From Rhynchopus euleeides (lineage: Eukaryota; Euglenozoa; Diplonemea; Diplonemida; Diplonemidae): a stretch of DNA of 64,000 nt. A model generated the notes under the pieces. It saw nothing but the letters and a program-made list of their open reading frames with translations, made no database searches and was not told where the DNA came from. Of this stretch, positions 23,214 through 32,425 are shown piece by piece; the first letter of the stretch is position 1, and every line of letters starts with the position of its first letter. Where the stretch lies: assembly GCA_963210315.1 (NCBI GenBank), contig OY723290.1, positions 1-64,000 on the forward strand, given 5' to 3'. The translations under genes were made by a program, and so were the position numbers.

Positions 23214-24158
23214 CACACAAACCCTGAAATGATAATCAGGGGCTGGTGTAGAGCACGCTTGGATGATTGCTGTGGTGGGTGACTTTCTGCTCACACGAGT
23301 GCAACAAATAAAGGAGTATCGACGGCCAAGAGATTGCGTGGAGAGACGAACGAACAACTCCTGACCCCGCCCCACACACAACGCGCAACACACAACACAA
23401 TCCCCCACCCACCGAAGTATCCTCAGTCCCACGACGTCTCGCTGCCACTCTCCTCGTCCGCCTCACCCGCATCCGCGTTGACGCCGCCGCTCTCTCCCGC
23501 TGCCGGTGGGTCCTGCTCGTCGATCACCATCATATTCTTTTCGTCGTTCTCCAGTTCTTCGAGGTTCCACCACCCTTCCTCCACGACGGTCTTCTTCGCC
23601 TTCAGGCTGCGGTGCACAAGCGTGAGCTTGTGGGTTTTCGCAGCCGTCAGGCGGTGGCGGCGGTGCTCCGACATCCAGCCCATCGTCGAAAAAACTCTTT
23701 CTGCGGTGCTGGTGGATGCGGGGATGCGAGTGAGGATCGCAGCGAGGGGAGCGACCTGCGACGTCGGGTGGAGTTGTGCAACAGTCTTCCACCACTGGCA
23801 CGCCTTTCTTCCCTGCGCAAGGTCCCAGAGGGAATCATCATCAAAACCCCCCGTTCGTGTTATGAGCTCTAGGAGCTCGGCTGCAGCCTCTGCGTTTTTG
23901 ACCTTCTTGATGAAGGCCTGCGCCGCCTTCCTGACATCCAGCTTCAGCGTAAACTCCTTGATGAAGGTCGGTTGCTTCTCACGATCAGGGGCGAAGAAGA
24001 GTGGCGTCAGTGCTGTTGCTGCGCAGAGCCACCCCTGTTCGTGGGTGGTATACTTCTGCAGTCTCTTTTTCACCTTTTCCGTCACTGCGGCCAGCTTGGC
24101 CTTGTTCGCAGCGGAGGTGAGGTTGCAGGCGTTGAGGCAGTCGATGAGGTATGAAAGT

Positions 24159-24330
24159 GCCTTTTTTTTTTTTTTTTTTTTTTTTCGTTGAGCCCAGCAC
24201 GCGTGCATGAGAGAGAGAGGGATTTGAGGCCCCCCGCCCCCAGGTTCCCTGCCCACCTGGACGGACCCAAGTGCCTCACACCGGTTCTCTCCCCACCCGG
24301 TGGTCCACCTGACGGGCAAGTGGAAAAAAA
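24159..24330 (+). mobile_element. C1: retroposon C with T run and A tail
   Basis: A T run of about 25 at 24159-24183 is followed by GTTGAGCCCAGCACGCG, then AGAGAGAGAGGGATTTGAGG, ending GGTCCACCTGACGGGCAAG and A8. It is homologous to C2 (27190-27387, opposite strand), C4 and the end of the OTU element at 35.2 kb. It interrupts the hAT transposase. No TSD could be matched, so the left T run might be the tail of a separate insertion. Confidence 0.75.
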
Positions 24331-24388
24331 ACCAACGATTTCTTAAGCTACAGTTTCTGTACTTCATTGCTCATCATCATCCCAGCGG

Positions 24389-24412
24389 TTTTTTTTTTTT
24401 TTTTTTTTTTAT
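24389..24412 (-). mobile_element. Naked poly(A)-tail insertion with 13-bp TSD
   Basis: A run of 22 T plus AT sits between two copies of ATCATCCCAGCGG (24376-24388 and 24413-24425). Nothing but the tail was inserted. It lies in the middle of the hAT transposase coding sequence. Confidence 0.9.
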
Positions 24413-25193
24413 ATCATCCCAGCGGTGCATCCGTCCTGCTCAAGGAAGTTCATCACCTCCCCGACACCTGCCACAAAGGGTTTCAAGCTTGGGGGGATAA
24501 AATCCAACTTGCTGCCTTCACGTGGCGCCCCCTGTGATTACCCTCATTGGAGGGGAAACCAAAGCAAGCTCTGGTATTAAGATCCTTGGAATTGACCTTG
24601 GGGGGCCTCTTGAGTGAGTCTCGGGAGAAATCGGACCTGTGCATGGGTCAGGGCAGTGTGCGCGAGCATAAGGCCCTGGGCTGTTCCCTCTGAGTTGCTC
24701 TAATTGCATGAGTGGCTTGAGCACATGGACGTCTGCAGGCCAGCCTGTAGGAAGATCAGGATGCAGGGTTGCCCCCCTTTTGGGGCGTGAAAGCCTCGCC
24801 AATGCTTTCCCTAGTGCCGCGATCGGGCGTGCTGGAGCTGCGCGATGCCTGAGAAGATCCTGCTGGAGCTGATCCTGCCCCCACGTTGCGGCTCTAAGCC
24901 CTCAACGGGTAGCCCCTCTGGGTGGTCGCTGCTGACCTGTGCCTGGCCCCTCCCCCTTCGCACAAGGGGTTGACTAGTGTTGCAGGCGGTGGAGTCATAG
25001 ACAGCACTGCCTTTTGCTTTCACCATTGGCCCTTTCTCTACTTTTTCGGTGCACAACAGAGACCTCTCTTTGTGTCGATGCGTTGCGGCTACAAACAAAC
25101 CAACAAGCCCCTCCATCACTACAAAGAGCAGTTTTCTGAACCCTAGCGTTGTCCCAGCTAGCTTGTGTTTCCCTTTTGGGCTTTTTCTTTGAG

Positions 25194-26350
25194 TTTGAAC
25201 GATTTGAACGATTTTTGGCCGTGCTCGTAGCATTCCCCGTTGAGGGGGTCGCTATTTCGTGTTCTCCTGGCCGCACGGAGGCATTGCCTTACGTCGCCTC
25301 TTCCTCTTTTCCTTTGGTGGTGTGTTGGTCTGGCACAGAGGGCGGGACCGTGCTGATATGCACAGTGACGACTCTCCCTTTTGTTTTGTGCCCGCCTCCA
25401 CCGAGATTCGGCTGATGCCTCTCAGACTGGGGGCGGGCGGTCGCCGACCCTTTTCTGTACGAGGTTTTCCACAGGCTGCACACCTGCCCCGCGGCTGTGT
25501 GGCAGTCTTCGCGGAGTGCAATGCGAAGGTCTGGCCTGACGTGGTGTGACTATTTAGACTCCAGGTGTCTCCACCCTTCCTGGTCTGGGGAGCCTCGGTA
25601 CCCAAGCAGTTTTCGGTCATGCCCTGGACCACGGCCGTGCTAGACTCCTGGTGCAGGCACCCGTCATGGTCCGGGGACGGCCCCCCCAGGCAGTTTAACG
25701 TCTTACCCAGGACCTTTTTTTTTTCCCTCTTGTGTCCCATGCCTTGTTTGCAGTGATCGCATTGTTGGCCATCCTTGCTGTAGTTCGGCATGCCGCCCTT
25801 CCCACCTTCCCCCACCCCCTCCCCGGCGGTTTTGCTCTCCGTGTGGTTTGGTGGTACTGGTGAGCCATCTGGGGAAAGAACCTTGACAATCCCGGGCCGG
25901 CAGTACGTTCGTCACCCCCACGGGCTCGGCCGGTTTCTAAACCTTTAGGCAATCTACGTCCGCAGGCCAAGAACCCGGTGTGCAGATGCACGTTGGGAGC
26001 CCCCTGAAGTCCGCACACGCCCTCTCTGAGTAGTCCCCGACCAAGCGCTGGCCTCTCTGACCGACTACCATGCCGCCGCAGGCCAAGAACCCGGTGTGCC
26101 GAAGCACATTGGGAGCCCCCTGAAGTCAACACAGCACCCCGCCAGTGGCTCCAGCTGTCCCTCCCCATGTCAGAGTTGACGGAAAAAGGCGGACCCTCTT
26201 TTGTCCCAGTGCTCCGTGCTATGCACTGGGACCCCGTTGCCCAGGCGGACCAGCCTGGGGGAGCCCTCGGGGTGTGGGGTTGAGTTTTACGACTTCCCTA
26301 GGTCTTAGGTAGTTTAAGGTCGTGCCCAGGACCTGGTGACGAGAGTGGGG
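25194..26350. mobile_element. D1: 1157-bp repeat D nested in U4
   Basis: It begins TTTGAACGATTTGAACG and ends GACGAGAGTGGGG, with a 12-bp TSD TTTTTCTTTGAG (25182-25193 and 26351-26362) that occurs once in intact U. Its first ~515 bp recur as D2. A T run at 25711-25722 follows the point where D2 ends (CCCAGGACC), which suggests D1 is itself composite. Inside D1, a ~48-bp block with AAGAACCCGGTGTGC and TTGGGAGCCCCCTGAAGT occurs twice (about 25965 and 26085). No protein was recognised. Confidence 0.85.
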
Positions 26351-26651
26351 TTTTTCTTTGAGTTTTTCTTTACTCGATCGTTTCCTGTGACACTCTGTGT
26401 TTCAGCATTCATTGCAATGTGTAATGTGCAACTTCCACTTCAGGTTCCTTGCACATAACACAAAAGCGGTTGGCGGCTATCAACCATATGCTATTGAAGC
26501 AACCAAGCCCCCCGTTTTTGGAGTTATGTACGAGCAATCTGTCACCAGTGTGGTCCTCGCTGGCTAAGTGGATGTCCAGAGGCTGTGCCATTTTTGGCGT
26601 GTCGTTTGATGTGTGTGATCTTTTCATGTGTGTTTCTTTCGCTTTCTTCTT

Positions 26652-27168
26652 GAACGATTTGAACGATTTTTGGCCGTGCTCGTAGCATTCCCCGTTGAGG
26701 GGGTCGCTATTTCGTGTTCTCCTGGCCGCACGGAGGCATTGCCTTACGTCGCCTCTTCCTCTTTTCCTTTGGTGGTGTGTTGGTCTGGCACAGAGGGCGG
26801 GACCGTGCTGATATGCACAGTGACGACTCTCCCTTTTGTTTTGTGCCCGCCTCCACCGAGATTCGGCTGATGCCTCTCAGACTGGGGGCGGGCGGTCGCC
26901 GACCCTTTTCTGTACGAGGTTTTCCACAGGCTGCACACCTGCCCCGCGGCTGTGTGGCAGTCTTCGCGGAGTGCAATGCGAAGGTCTGGCCTGACGTGGT
27001 GTGACTATTTAGACTCCAGGTGTCTCCACCCTTCCTGGTCTGGGGAGCCTCGGTACCCAAGCAGTTTTCGGTCATGCCCTGGACCACGGCCGTGCTAGAC
27101 TCCTGGTGCAGGCACCCGTCATGGTCCGGGGACGGCCCCCCCAGGCAGTTTAACGTCTTACCCAGGAC
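26652..27168. mobile_element. D2: 517-bp repeat D nested in U4
   Basis: Near-identical to the first part of D1, running from GAACGATTTGAACG to TTACCCAGGAC. It is flanked by a 32-bp TSD: CTTTTCATGTGTGTTTCTTTC plus GCTTTCTTCTT, intact at 26620-26651. The second copy (27169-27189 plus 27396-27406) was later split by C2. It carries no identifiable coding sequence. Confidence 0.88.
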
Positions 27169-27189
27169 CTTTTCATGTGTGTTTCTTTC

Positions 27190-27387
27190 TTTTTTACACT
27201 TGCCCGTCAGGTGGACCACCGGGTGGGGAGAGAACCGGTGTGAGGCACTTGGGTCCGTCCAGGTGGGCAGGGAACCTGGGGGCGGGGGGCCTCAAATCCC
27301 TCTCTCTCTCATGCACGCGTGCTGGGCTCAACGGCCTGTACTCTCCCATCCGCCACCCAACCACCCATGCACAACTTGACGAGGCCC
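27190..27387 (-). mobile_element. C2: retroposon C inserted in the D2 target duplication
   Basis: 198 bp, flanked by the 8-bp TSD TTTCTTTC (27182-27189 and 27388-27395). It starts with a T run and the complement of the family C 3' end (CTTGCCCGTCAGGTGGACC) and extends about 60 bp further at the 5' side than C1. It is the youngest layer of the nested series. Confidence 0.9.
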
Positions 27388-28937
27388 TTTCTTTCGCTTT
27401 CTTCTTTTCGTTTCTTGTCTTGCTTGTCTCTTGTACCTTGTATTCTGTACCAACTAGCCCAGACGTTTCAAGCCCATGAACACACCCCAGAACGTCGCGT
27501 CGAGCACCTTGCCGATTTCTGGGCAGGAGGAGCACACCGCCTCCTCTTGGTTCATGAGCAGCAGCGCGTTGCGGTTCTCTTCAACTTCCTTCCACACAGT
27601 TGAGAACGTGTGCCACCTCGTCACCGCCGGCTTCACCATCTTCTTTGATTTGCGGCGCCCGCACTGCTGTTGTTTCTCCGCATACGTTTTGGATAGAAAC
27701 TCGACGTTGCGCAATTGTGATGACAGCGCAGAGAGAAGTGCGGCGACGAAGTGGAACTCGTTCTTCGCCTCGCGCTTCCTTTCCGTCCTCACCCCGATGC
27801 AGTCGTTGAGCGCACGTGCTACCGTGTGACACGCGCAGATGCACACGAACGGCGTCTGCCTGCCTGCTTCTGTCTGGAACGCCTTGAACAGAATGGCCGA
27901 AGCAACGGCTGTGGAGTCCCCGTCGACAAGGATGGCTACGATCTTCCCCAACACCTGCTCGTGTATCTTCTTGAGGTGGCCCAAGAACTCCGTCGCCCGG
28001 TGCCGCTTCTCGCTCAGCACACCCGACTGGAGTAGCACCGGGCTACCATCCCCAATCGCAGTGACTGCGAAGACCTTCTCCGACCGGTCGTTCTTCCACA
28101 CATCGCACATGATGGCGATGTGAGCTGCGGCGAGGAGGTCTTTCATTTGAGGCTCCGCTTCTTCTTTGTGGATGCGATCCAACCACTTCGTTCCCAGCGA
28201 ATGGCGCTTGGGGAAGAAGAGCTCCGGGGATAACCCCGGGCGGGTTGCGTTCAACGCCTCGAGGAAGAGCTTGTCTTCCACGTGGCTGAACGGTGTGCCT
28301 GAGCCAAAAAAAAATCTGGCCCAGGCAGCAACGATCGCATCCTTCTCGGCGACCGTGGGGGTGGGGCATGCGTTGAGCATGCGTGCGATCTTCGGCAGCG
28401 CCTTTCCCTCTGGTGTTCTTGATGCAGGGCGCTTTGCGGGGGTCGGCGCAGTATCCTCAGCCTTCAGCTCGTCCTTGGCGGCACTGCTGATCTTCTCGCA
28501 TAGGCGGAGGTGCGCCTTCATGCGGGTGCCGCTCGTCGCCTTGACAAGTTCATCGCAGAACTTGCATTTTCTCCCCCCCGCTGCTTCACTAAAGTGCTTC
28601 TGTGACCAGCAGGCTCTCCTTCCCGCGGGCATACCTGGGCAGTGTGGCCTGCAGTGGAGGGTGTGCGGGTTGGTGTGGTTATCAAGTTTTAAGGCGGTGT
28701 CGCCCTGCACGGGCAGTAGCACCTCCCCTTCAGTATCGTAACTCCCTTGCTGCGACAAAGACACTAAATAGTCAGGCCGCTCCAAGAGTCTTGAGGGCTT
28801 GTGTGCGGGTTTGTGTGCAGGTGAGTGGTACCTTGTATTTTATTGTATTTTATTCAAATCCCGGCGAATAAAATACAATAAAATACAATTTAATAAAATA
28901 CAATAAAATACAATTTAATATATTTTTTCCATCTTTG

Positions 28938-30629
28938 GGCATGACACAGTGTGCTGGAAGCCTGGGGGGGCATGACACACAGTGTTAGAAGCCTGGGGGG
29001 GCATGACACACTGTGTTTGAAGCCTGGGGGGGCATGACACAGTGTGTTAGAAGCCTGGGGGGGCATGACACACTGTGTTAGAAGCCTGGGAGGGCATGAC
29101 ACACAGTGTTAGAAGCCTGGGGGGGCATGACACACTGTGTTAGAAGCCTGGGGGGGCATGACACAGTGTGCTGGAAGCCTGGGGGGGCATGACACACAGT
29201 GTTAGAAGCCTGGGGGGGCATGACACACTGTGTTTGAAGCCTGGGGGGGCATGACACAGTGTGTTAGAAGCCTGGGGGGGCATGACACACTGTGTTAGAA
29301 GCCTGGGAGGGCATGACACACAGTGTTAGAAGCCTGGGGGGGCATGACACACTGTGTTAGAAGCCTGGGGGGGCATGACACAGTGTGCTGGAAGCCTGGG
29401 GGGGCATGACACACAGTGTTAGAAGCCTGGGGGGGCATGACACACTGTGTTTGAAGCCTGGGGGGGCATGACACAGTGTGCTAGAAGCCTGGGGGGGCAT
29501 GACACAGTGTGCTAGAAGCCTGGGGGGGCATGACACACAGTGTTAGAAGCCTGGGGGGGCATGACACAGTGTGTTAGAAGCCTGGGGGGGCATGACACAG
29601 TGTGTTAGAAGCCTGGGGGGGCATGACACAGTGTGCTAGAAGCCTGGGGGGGCATGACACAGTGTGTTAGAAGCCTGGGGGGGCATGACACAGTGTGTTA
29701 GAAGCCTGGGGGGGCATGACACACAGTGTTAGAAGCCTGGGGGGGCATGACACACTGTGTTAGAAGCCTGGGGGGGCATGACACAGTGTGCTGGAAGCCT
29801 GGGGGGGCATGACACACAGTGTTAGAAGCCTGGGGGGGCATGACACAGTGTGTTAGAAGCCTGGGGGGGCATGACACAGTGTGTTAGAAGCCTGGGGGGG
29901 CATGACACAGTGTGTTAGAAGCCTGGGGGGGCATGACACACAGTGTTAGAAGCCTGGGGGGGCATGACACAGTGTGCTGGAAGCCTGGGGGGGCATGACA
30001 CAGTGTGCTGGAAGCCTGGGGGGGCATGACACACAGTGTTAGAAGCCTGGGGGGGCATGACACACTGTGTTTGAAGCCTGGGGGGGCATGACACAGTGTG
30101 TTAGAAGCCTGGGGGGGCATGACACAGTGTGCTAGAAGCCTGGGGGGGCATGACACAGTGTGTTAGAAGCCTGGGGGGGCATGACACAGTGTGTTAGAAG
30201 CCTGGGGGGGCATGACACACAGTGTTAGAAGCCTGGGGGGGCATGACACACTGTGTTAGAAGCCTGGGGGGGCATGACACAGTGTGCTGGAAGCCTGGGG
30301 GGGCATGACACACAGTGTTAGAAGCCTGGGGGGGCATGACACAGTGTGTTAGAAGCCTGGGGGGGCATGACACAGTGTGCTGGAAGCCTGGGGGGGCATG
30401 ACACAGTGTGCTAGAAGCCTGGGGGGGCATGACACACAGTGTTAGAAGCCTGGGGGGGCATGACACAGTGTGTTAGAAGCCTGGGGGGGCATGACACAGT
30501 GTGTTAGAAGCCTGGGGGGGCATGACACAGTGTGCTGGAAGCCTGGGGGGGCATGACACAGTGTGCTAGAAGCCTGGGGGGGCATGACACACTGTGTTAG
30601 AAGCCTGGGGGGGCATGACACAGTGTGTA
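28938..30629. repeat. 31-bp minisatellite array, right part
   Basis: About 54 more copies of the same 31-bp unit, in phase with the left part once the hAT element and one TSD copy are removed. The array degenerates at CAGTGTGTAAGGACC. The same variant units occur, so the two parts are one array split by the transposon. Confidence 0.97.
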
Positions 30630-30713
30630 AGGACCACGTGGGAGTATGTCACTTTGGAGCCAGTTTTGTGTGGCACCCAATTTTTTCACCTCTGCCAGAA
30701 ATTTCTTTTCGAG

Positions 30714-31119
30714 ATTTTTTTCCGGACCGAGAATCTTTGCAGCTGTTGTTTGTCTGGGCTAGTTGGTACAGAATACAAGGTACAAGAGACAAGCAAGACA
30801 AGAAACGAAAAGAAGAAAGCGAAAGAAACACACATGAAAAGATCACACACATCAAACGACACGCCAAAAATGGCACAGCCTCTGGACATCCACTTAGCCA
30901 GCGAGGCCAATGGTGAAAGCAAAAGGCAGTGCTGTCTATGACTCCACCGCCTGCAACACTAGTCAACCCCTTGTGCGAAGGGGGAGGGGCCAGGCACAGG
31001 TCAGCAGCGACCACCCAGAGGGGCTACCCGTTGAGGGCTTAGAGCCGCAACGTGGGGGCAGGATCAGCTCCAGCAGGATCTTCTCAGGCATCGCGCAGCT
31101 CCAGCACGCCCGATCGCGG
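30714..31119 (+). mobile_element. U5: internally deleted retroposon U
   Basis: It starts after T7 with CCGGACCGAGAATC, follows the U consensus to CTTAGCCAGCGAGG, then jumps to CCAATGGTGAAAGCAAAAGG and ends at GCCCGATCGCGG. Compared with U2 about 360 internal bp and the 3' end are missing. The 84 bp between the minisatellite and U5 hold nothing recognisable. Confidence 0.85.
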
Positions 31120-31306
31120 CAGATTTTTCGCAAATTTTGCATTGTCCCCAACACCCCTGTGTCACGGGACCTTCGCTCTGTGTCAGTGACACACAGTGAC
31201 ACAGAGCGAAGGCCTGGCGGCGTTTTTGCCGATTTCGCCTAAGGTGAAAAAAACCGCCTGTGTGACACACTGACACAATTTGACACAGTTTGACACAGAG
31301 CGAAGG
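31120..31306. repeat. Inverted repeats of ACACAGAGCGAAGG
   Basis: CCTTCGCTCTGTGTCAGTG at about 31170 faces CAGTGACACAGAGCGAAGG ending at about 31213, giving a ~19-bp stem with one mismatch. A third copy of GACACAGAGCGAAGGC lies near 31293. Between them is AT-rich filler with GACACA words. No gene is seen. Confidence 0.75.
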
Positions 31307-31317
31307 CCCCCAGCAAA

Positions 31318-31404
31318 TTTTTTTTTGGTACCCGGGGGCGAACCGGGGGACTGCTACTCTCCACCTCTGCTCTTGGGGTGTCTGCTGCTTGTCGAGATGA
31401 CATC
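31318..31404 (-). mobile_element. B3: 87-bp 3'-end copy of LINE family B
   Basis: T9 is followed by GGTACCCGGGGGCGAACC and the last ~78 bp of family B, ending GAGATGACATC. The 11-bp TSD CCCCCAGCAAA flanks it (31307-31317 and 31405-31415). It shows that family B is mobilised by its A-tailed 3' end. Confidence 0.93.
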
Positions 31405-31411
31405 CCCCCAG

Positions 31412-32205
31412 CAAAGGATTTTCAGGAATCTGAATGCCCACAGCCAAGGACTCTCAGGAATCTGAATGCCCACAGCCAAAGACTCTCAGGAATCTGAATG
31501 CCCACAGCCAAGGACTCTCAGGAATCTGAATGCCCACAGCCAAAGACTCTCAGGAATCTGAATGCCCACAGCCAAGGACTCTCAGGAATCTGAATGCCCA
31601 CTGCCAAGGACTCTCAGGAATGTGAATGCCAACAGCAAAGGATTTTCAGGAATCTGAATGCCCACAGCCAAGGACTCTCAGGAATCTGAATGCCCACTGC
31701 CAAGGACTCTCAGGAATGTGAATGCCAACAGCAAAGGATTTTCAGGAATCTGAAAGCCCACAGCCAAGGACTCTCAGGAATCTGAATGCCCACTGCCAAG
31801 GACTCTCAGGAATGTGAATGCCAACAGCAAAGGATTTTCAGGAATCTGAAAGCCCACAGCCAAGGACTCTCAGGAATCTGAATGCCCACAGCCAAAGACT
31901 CTCAGGAATCTGAATGCCCACAGCCAAGGACTCTCAGGAATCTGAATGCCCACAGCCAAAGACTCTCAGGAATCTGAATGCCCACAGCCAAGGACTCTCA
32001 GGAATCTGAATGCCCACAGCCAAAGACTCTCAGGAATCTGAATGCCCACAGCCAAGGACTCTCAGGAATCTGAATGCCCACAGCCAAGGATTTTCAGGAA
32101 TCTGAATGCCCGCAGCCAAGTACTCTCAGGAATCTGAATGCCCACAGCCAAAGACTCTCAGGAATCTGAATGCCCACAGCCAAGGATGCTCAGGAATCTG
32201 AATTT
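31412..32205. repeat. 32-bp minisatellite
   Basis: About 25 tandem copies of a 32-bp unit of the form CACAGCCAAGGACTCTCAGG plus AATCTGAATGCC. Variants AAAGACTCTC, AAGGATTTTC and GAATGTGAATGCC alternate and partly form higher-order pairs. A short tract of the same repeat is at 11530-11612. It is non-coding. Confidence 0.95.
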
Positions 32206-32415
32206 TTTTGTTGGGGACTGCATGAACAGCCCCGTTGCACCACAGAGACAGCCTGCAGCCTGGGAGCGACGTCACTTTGAAGGTTTGGAAGCTGTGGGGA
32301 TCATGGTGAGGCGTTGCGAAGAGGTGGCGTGTTTTCATGGTTCAAAAACACGATGCGTGACGTGTGATCCCACCTCACTCTTTTCGCTGTGACAAGCACG
32401 TTTGGGGAGGTCCGA
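32206..32415. other. Unassigned flank
   Basis: About 200 bp between the minisatellite and the OTU retroelement. I see nothing recognisable in it. Confidence 0.5.
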
Positions 32416-32425
32416 GGGTGCTCGG

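Larger units (their letters stand above)
24489..27464 (-). mobile_element. U4: 5'-truncated retroposon U carrying D1, D2 and C2
   Basis: A minus-strand U copy that starts on the plus strand with TTGGGGGGATAAAATCC (its 3' end) and is cut at CTAGCCCAGAC (its truncated 5' end). The 9-bp TSD GTTTCAAGC (24480-24488 and 27465-27473) flanks it. The hAT transposase frame reads across one copy of that word. U-derived parts are 24491-25193, 26351-26651, 27169-27189 and 27388-27464; the rest is younger insertions. The fixed 3' end with a truncated 5' end is the pattern of a LINE-mobilised element. Confidence 0.9.
23423..28710 (-). pseudogene. hAT transposase, interrupted
   Basis: N-terminal part (about 28600-27474): a BED-type zinc finger (CKFC ... 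HLRLC), then catalytic-region motifs IMCDVWKND, ILVDGDSTA, CHTVARAL and VTRWHTF. The middle part continues at 24488 (GLKPFVAGVGEVMNFLEQDG) after removal of U4 and one TSD copy. The C-terminal part (24158-23423) contains WWKTVAQLHPTSQVAPLA and ASTSTAERVFSTMG, the hAT dimerisation domain, and ends with an acidic tail. Disruptions seen: U4 with nested D and C elements, a naked poly(T) insert, the C1 element, and an in-frame TAG near 24345. The first codons are unclear because no good ATG precedes the zinc finger except at MPAGRRACW. Confidence 0.92.
22499..28937 (-). mobile_element. hAT transposon, 6.4 kb, with exact 8-bp TSD
   Basis: Terminal inverted repeats CAAAGATGGAAAAA (left end, 22499) and its complement TTTTTTCCATCTTTG (right end, 28937) enclose the element. 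The 8-bp TSD GGCATGAC lies at 22491-22498 and 28938-28945, inside one 31-bp minisatellite unit. Both the 8-bp TSD and the encoded transposase are typical of the hAT superfamily. Both ends carry subterminal AATACAATAA repeats. The transposase gene runs on the minus strand and has been destroyed by later insertions, so this copy is dead. Interior sequence from 22650 to 23420 holds no other gene. Confidence 0.96.

Noticed and set aside
31318..31404. tRNA gene
   Set aside because: Only a T-arm-like motif is present; no acceptor pairing, D-arm or anticodon arm can be built.
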